From an uncultured Clostridia bacterium (GTDB taxonomy: Bacteria; Bacillota; Clostridia; Oscillospirales; Acutalibacteraceae): DNA of 34,773 nt. Each line of letters starts with the position of its first letter. Position 1 is the stretch's first letter. This document shows positions 33,056 to 34,773 of this stretch, piece by piece. The stretch lies in contig CALWCD010000020.1 in the NCBI GenBank assembly GCA_944376265.1, positions 1 through 34,773 on the forward strand. The letters run 5' to 3'. The position numbers and the translations under genes were made by a program. The notes beneath the pieces were generated by a model. It ran no database searches, was not told where the DNA came from, and worked only from the letters and a program-made list of their open reading frames with translations.

Positions 33056-33205
33056 GCGGGTGACCCCGCAGGACGTGTCGCGCCTAGGGCGGCTTGCTTC
33101 GCTGCGCGCTGTGCAAAACGTTACCTCGCGTCCGCGCCAGCAGCTTAGCCGGTTTTAAGTCGCGATGCCGTGCGCTGCGGCTTGAAAGCAGGCTCAGCCT
33201 GCTGG
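33056..33205 (+). repeat. GC-rich dispersed repeat inside the proB-proA operon
   Basis: A single unit. The 29-nt block at 33056-33084 (with the GCGGG-TGAC-CCCGC hairpin) differs by two bases from the blocks at 17668 and 17857. Then come the CTCGCGTCCGCGCC module (33125-33138), AAGTCGCG..GCCGTGCGCTGCG (33159 onward, also in the array at 22974), and the palindrome GCAGGCTCAGCCTGC (33189-33203), matching 17844-17858. The unit ends over the proB stop codon (33194-33196) and starts 5-10 nt from the proA ribosome site. Its plus-strand sense is opposite to the operon's transcription. Confidence 0.88.
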
Positions 33206-33985
33206 GAAAAGGGTGCCCACGTCCTCACCGTTTAGCAGCTGGTACAAGCTTTGGGGGTCGCTGCCGGAGACAATGGCCATGGCGATCCCCTGGCTGTGGG
33301 CGATCCGGGCGGCCTTCAGCTTGGTGGCCATGCCCCCCGTGCCCCGGCTGGAACCGGCTCCTCCCGCCAGCGCCTCAATGGCCGGGGTGATCTTCTCCAC
33401 CCGGGAAATCCGCCGGGCAGCCGGGTCCCGGCGGGGGTCCCCGTCGTACAGGCCGTCGATGTCCGTCAGGATCACCAGGCCCTGGGCGCCGCACAGCCCC
33501 GCCACCACTGCGGACAGGGTGTCGTTGTCGCCAAAGTTCTTGCCCTCCAGCTCGCTGGTCTCCACCGTGTCGTTTTCGTTCACCACGGGGATCACCCCCA
33601 TGGAGAGCAGCTCTCCAAAGGTGTTCTGTACATTCCGGCGGCTCCGGTTCTCGTCCACCACGTCCGCGGTGAGCAGCACCTGGGCCACCGTGTGGTTGTA
33701 CTCCCCAAAGAATTTGTCGTAAAGAAACATAAGCTCGCACTGGCCAATGGCCGCCAGCGCCTGCTTTTTCTCCGTCTCCTCCGGGCGGCGGGCCAGGCCC
33801 AGCTTGCCCATGCCCACCCCGATGGCGCCGGAGGACACCAGCACCAGCTTTTTTCCGGAGTTCTGCAGGTCCGACAGGGTGCGGCAGAGCTGTTCCAGCC
33901 GCCCCAGGTTTACTTTTCCGTTTTCATAGGTCAGGGTGGAAGTTCCCACCTTCACCACAAGGGTTTCTGCGTCTTTCAGTTCCAT
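33194..33985 (-). CDS. proB: Glutamate 5-kinase, short form without PUA domain
   Basis: 263 aa: the amino-acid kinase domain alone, lacking the C-terminal PUA domain of the ~370-aa enzymes. Motifs include VVKVGTSTLT at the N-terminus, VLVSSGAIGVGMGKLGL (about 47-63), NENDTV (about 140-145), FGDNDTLSAVVAGL, and GTGGMATKLKAARIA (about 216-230). It phosphorylates glutamate to gamma-glutamyl phosphate, the first and usually proline-inhibited step of proline synthesis. The ATG at 33985 is chosen because the kinase fold begins there; the ribosome site is weak. The last two residues and the stop lie within the repeat palindrome, so the native 3' end may have been replaced. It lies 43 bp after mnmA. 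Confidence 0.96.
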   Translation of the reverse strand: MELKDAETLVVKVGTSTLTYENGKVNLGRLEQLCRTLSDLQNSGKKLVLVSSGAIGVGMGKLGLARRPEETEKKQALAAIGQCELMFLYDKFFGEYNHTVAQVLLTADVVDENRSRRNVQNTFGELLSMGVIPVVNENDTVETSELEGKNFGDNDTLSAVVAGLCGAQGLVILTDIDGLYDGDPRRDPAARRISRVEKITPAIEALAGGAGSSRGTGGMATKLKAARIAHSQGIAMAIVSGSDPQSLYQLLNGEDVGTLFPAG

Positions 33986-34028
33986 AATCGTTCCGGGCAA
34001 TTCCCGGCCCCTTTCTTCCCATTTCCTG

Positions 34029-34773
34029 TCATTCTTCCCGGGGCAGAAGCTTTCCTCCGCCCACCACCACGTCTCCCTGGTACAGCACCAGGGACTGCCC
34101 CGGAGTGATGGCCCGCTGGGGCTCATCAAACACCACCTTCAGCCGGTCTGGGCCGGTTTGGTACACGGTGGCGGGCTGTTCTTTCTGGCGGTACCGCACC
34201 CGGGCCTTCACCCGCAGTGGTTCCTCCAGCTTCTCCACGGAGATCAGGTTGATGTCTCCCGCCTCCGCCTCCCGGGAAAACAGCTCTTCCTGCTTTCCCA
34301 GCACCACCCGGTTGCGCCGGGGATCAATGCCGCACACGTACATGGGCTGGGGGAAGGAAAGCCCCAGGCCCTTCCGCTGGCCCACGGTGTAGTGGATAAT
34401 CCCCTTGTGCTCCCCGTAGATCTGGCCCTCCGTGCCCACAAACTCTCCGGGCGGGAACTCCTTGGGGCACGCTTTTCTCTGCTCCCACCGGCGGATGAAG
34501 GCGGCGTAGTCCCCGTCGGGGACAAAGCAGATGTCCTGGCTGTCCCGCTTCCGGGCATTGATGAAACCGTACTCCTCCGCCAGCTGCCGGACCTGGTCCT
34601 TGGTCAGCTCCCCCAGAGGCAGCAGCAGCCGGGAAAGCTCCCACTGGGTCAGGGCGTAGAGCATGTAGCTTTGGTCCTTGCTCTCGTCCAGACCCTTTTT
34701 CAGCAGCCAGCGGCCGGTGTCCTGGTCCTGCTCCACCCGGGCGTAGTGGCCGGTGGCCACATAGGGGTAGCCA
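34029..34773 (-). CDS. mnmA: tRNA-specific 2-thiouridylase, C-terminal part (5' end outside window)
   Basis: The frame is open to the right edge; the last ~247 residues are present. They include VATGHYARV, the tRNA-binding KDQSYMLYAL, the catalytic cysteine in RDSQDICFVPDGDY, YTVGQRKGLG and the C-terminal beta-barrel domain ending GQSLVLYQGDVVVGGG. MnmA adenylates U34 of Glu, Gln and Lys tRNAs and exchanges the 2-oxygen for sulphur. The N-terminal PP-loop (SGGVDSS) and first catalytic cysteine are outside the window. It is upstream of proB and proA on the same strand and may share their transcript. Confidence 0.97.
   Translation of the reverse strand, partial: GYPYVATGHYARVEQDQDTGRWLLKKGLDESKDQSYMLYALTQWELSRLLLPLGELTKDQVRQLAEEYGFINARKRDSQDICFVPDGDYAAFIRRWEQRKACPKEFPPGEFVGTEGQIYGEHKGIIHYTVGQRKGLGLSFPQPMYVCGIDPRRNRVVLGKQEELFSREAEAGDINLISVEKLEEPLRVKARVRYRQKEQPATVYQTGPDRLKVVFDEPQRAITPGQSLVLYQGDVVVGGGKLLPREE

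Overview
The window is GC-rich bacterial chromosome with short intergenic gaps, Shine-Dalgarno sites of the AGGAGG type, and sigma-A promoters of the TTGACA-17-TATAAT type. Gene families typical of Clostridia are present: an AraR-type GntR regulator, DegV, a BadF/HgdC-type dehydratase activase, LytTR/GHKL two-component remnants, and an elongation factor G paralogue. Together with the high GC this suggests a gut Oscillospirales/Oscillospiraceae bacterium (Flavonifractor/Lawsonibacter-like). That placement is inference; no marker gene settles it. No rRNA, tRNA, CRISPR array, IS transposase or phage gene was seen.

Layout. 1-3819 (+): the end of a P-type-ATPase-like membrane protein, an EF-G paralogue behind a possible leader attenuator, and two tiny single-TM proteins that look like a related pair. 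3935-8272 (-): a four-gene operon of OmpR-type response regulator, histidine kinase, membrane-anchored HtrA protease and YbaK-type deacylase, resembling a CssRS-HtrA envelope-stress module. 8555-10042 (+): a sodium:solute symporter. 10104-16453 (-): marR, two halves of an asymmetric heterodimeric ABC exporter, a cytidylate-kinase-like protein and a YegS-type lipid kinase, read from a consensus promoter. 16719-17666 (+): a ROK sugar kinase. 18065-19707 (-): an orphan AraR-like repressor with a recognisable operator in its own promoter, and a YbgC-type thioesterase. 20042-25806 (+): a 973-aa dehydratase activase, its 434-aa partner, and DegV. 25994-27331 (+): a MATE exporter with a TTG start. 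27380-28141 (-): a broken LytTR response regulator fused to the tail of a GHKL kinase. 28359-30635 (-): phosphoglucomutase and a YfcE/MJ0936-type phosphodiesterase. 30750-31796 (+): three small unrecognised proteins. 31801-34773 (-): proA, proB and the 3' part of mnmA.

The most unusual feature is a family of GC-rich, hairpin-forming, modular repeats that are not protein coding. They lie at 17668-17990, 22958-23535 (a local tandem amplification in which many modules are inverted) and 33056-33205, with a degenerate trace at 3088-3165. Each copy starts at, or supplies, the stop codon of the neighbouring gene. Two copies sit inside operons and run up to the Shine-Dalgarno site of the next gene. 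The second notable item is the response regulator/GHKL remnant: a deletion has joined the two genes in frame, and there is also a nonsense codon. Other items for a second look are the two small-protein clusters, the roughly 250-residue extracytoplasmic insert in one ABC subunit, and the EF-G paralogue's leader and its degenerate G4 motif.
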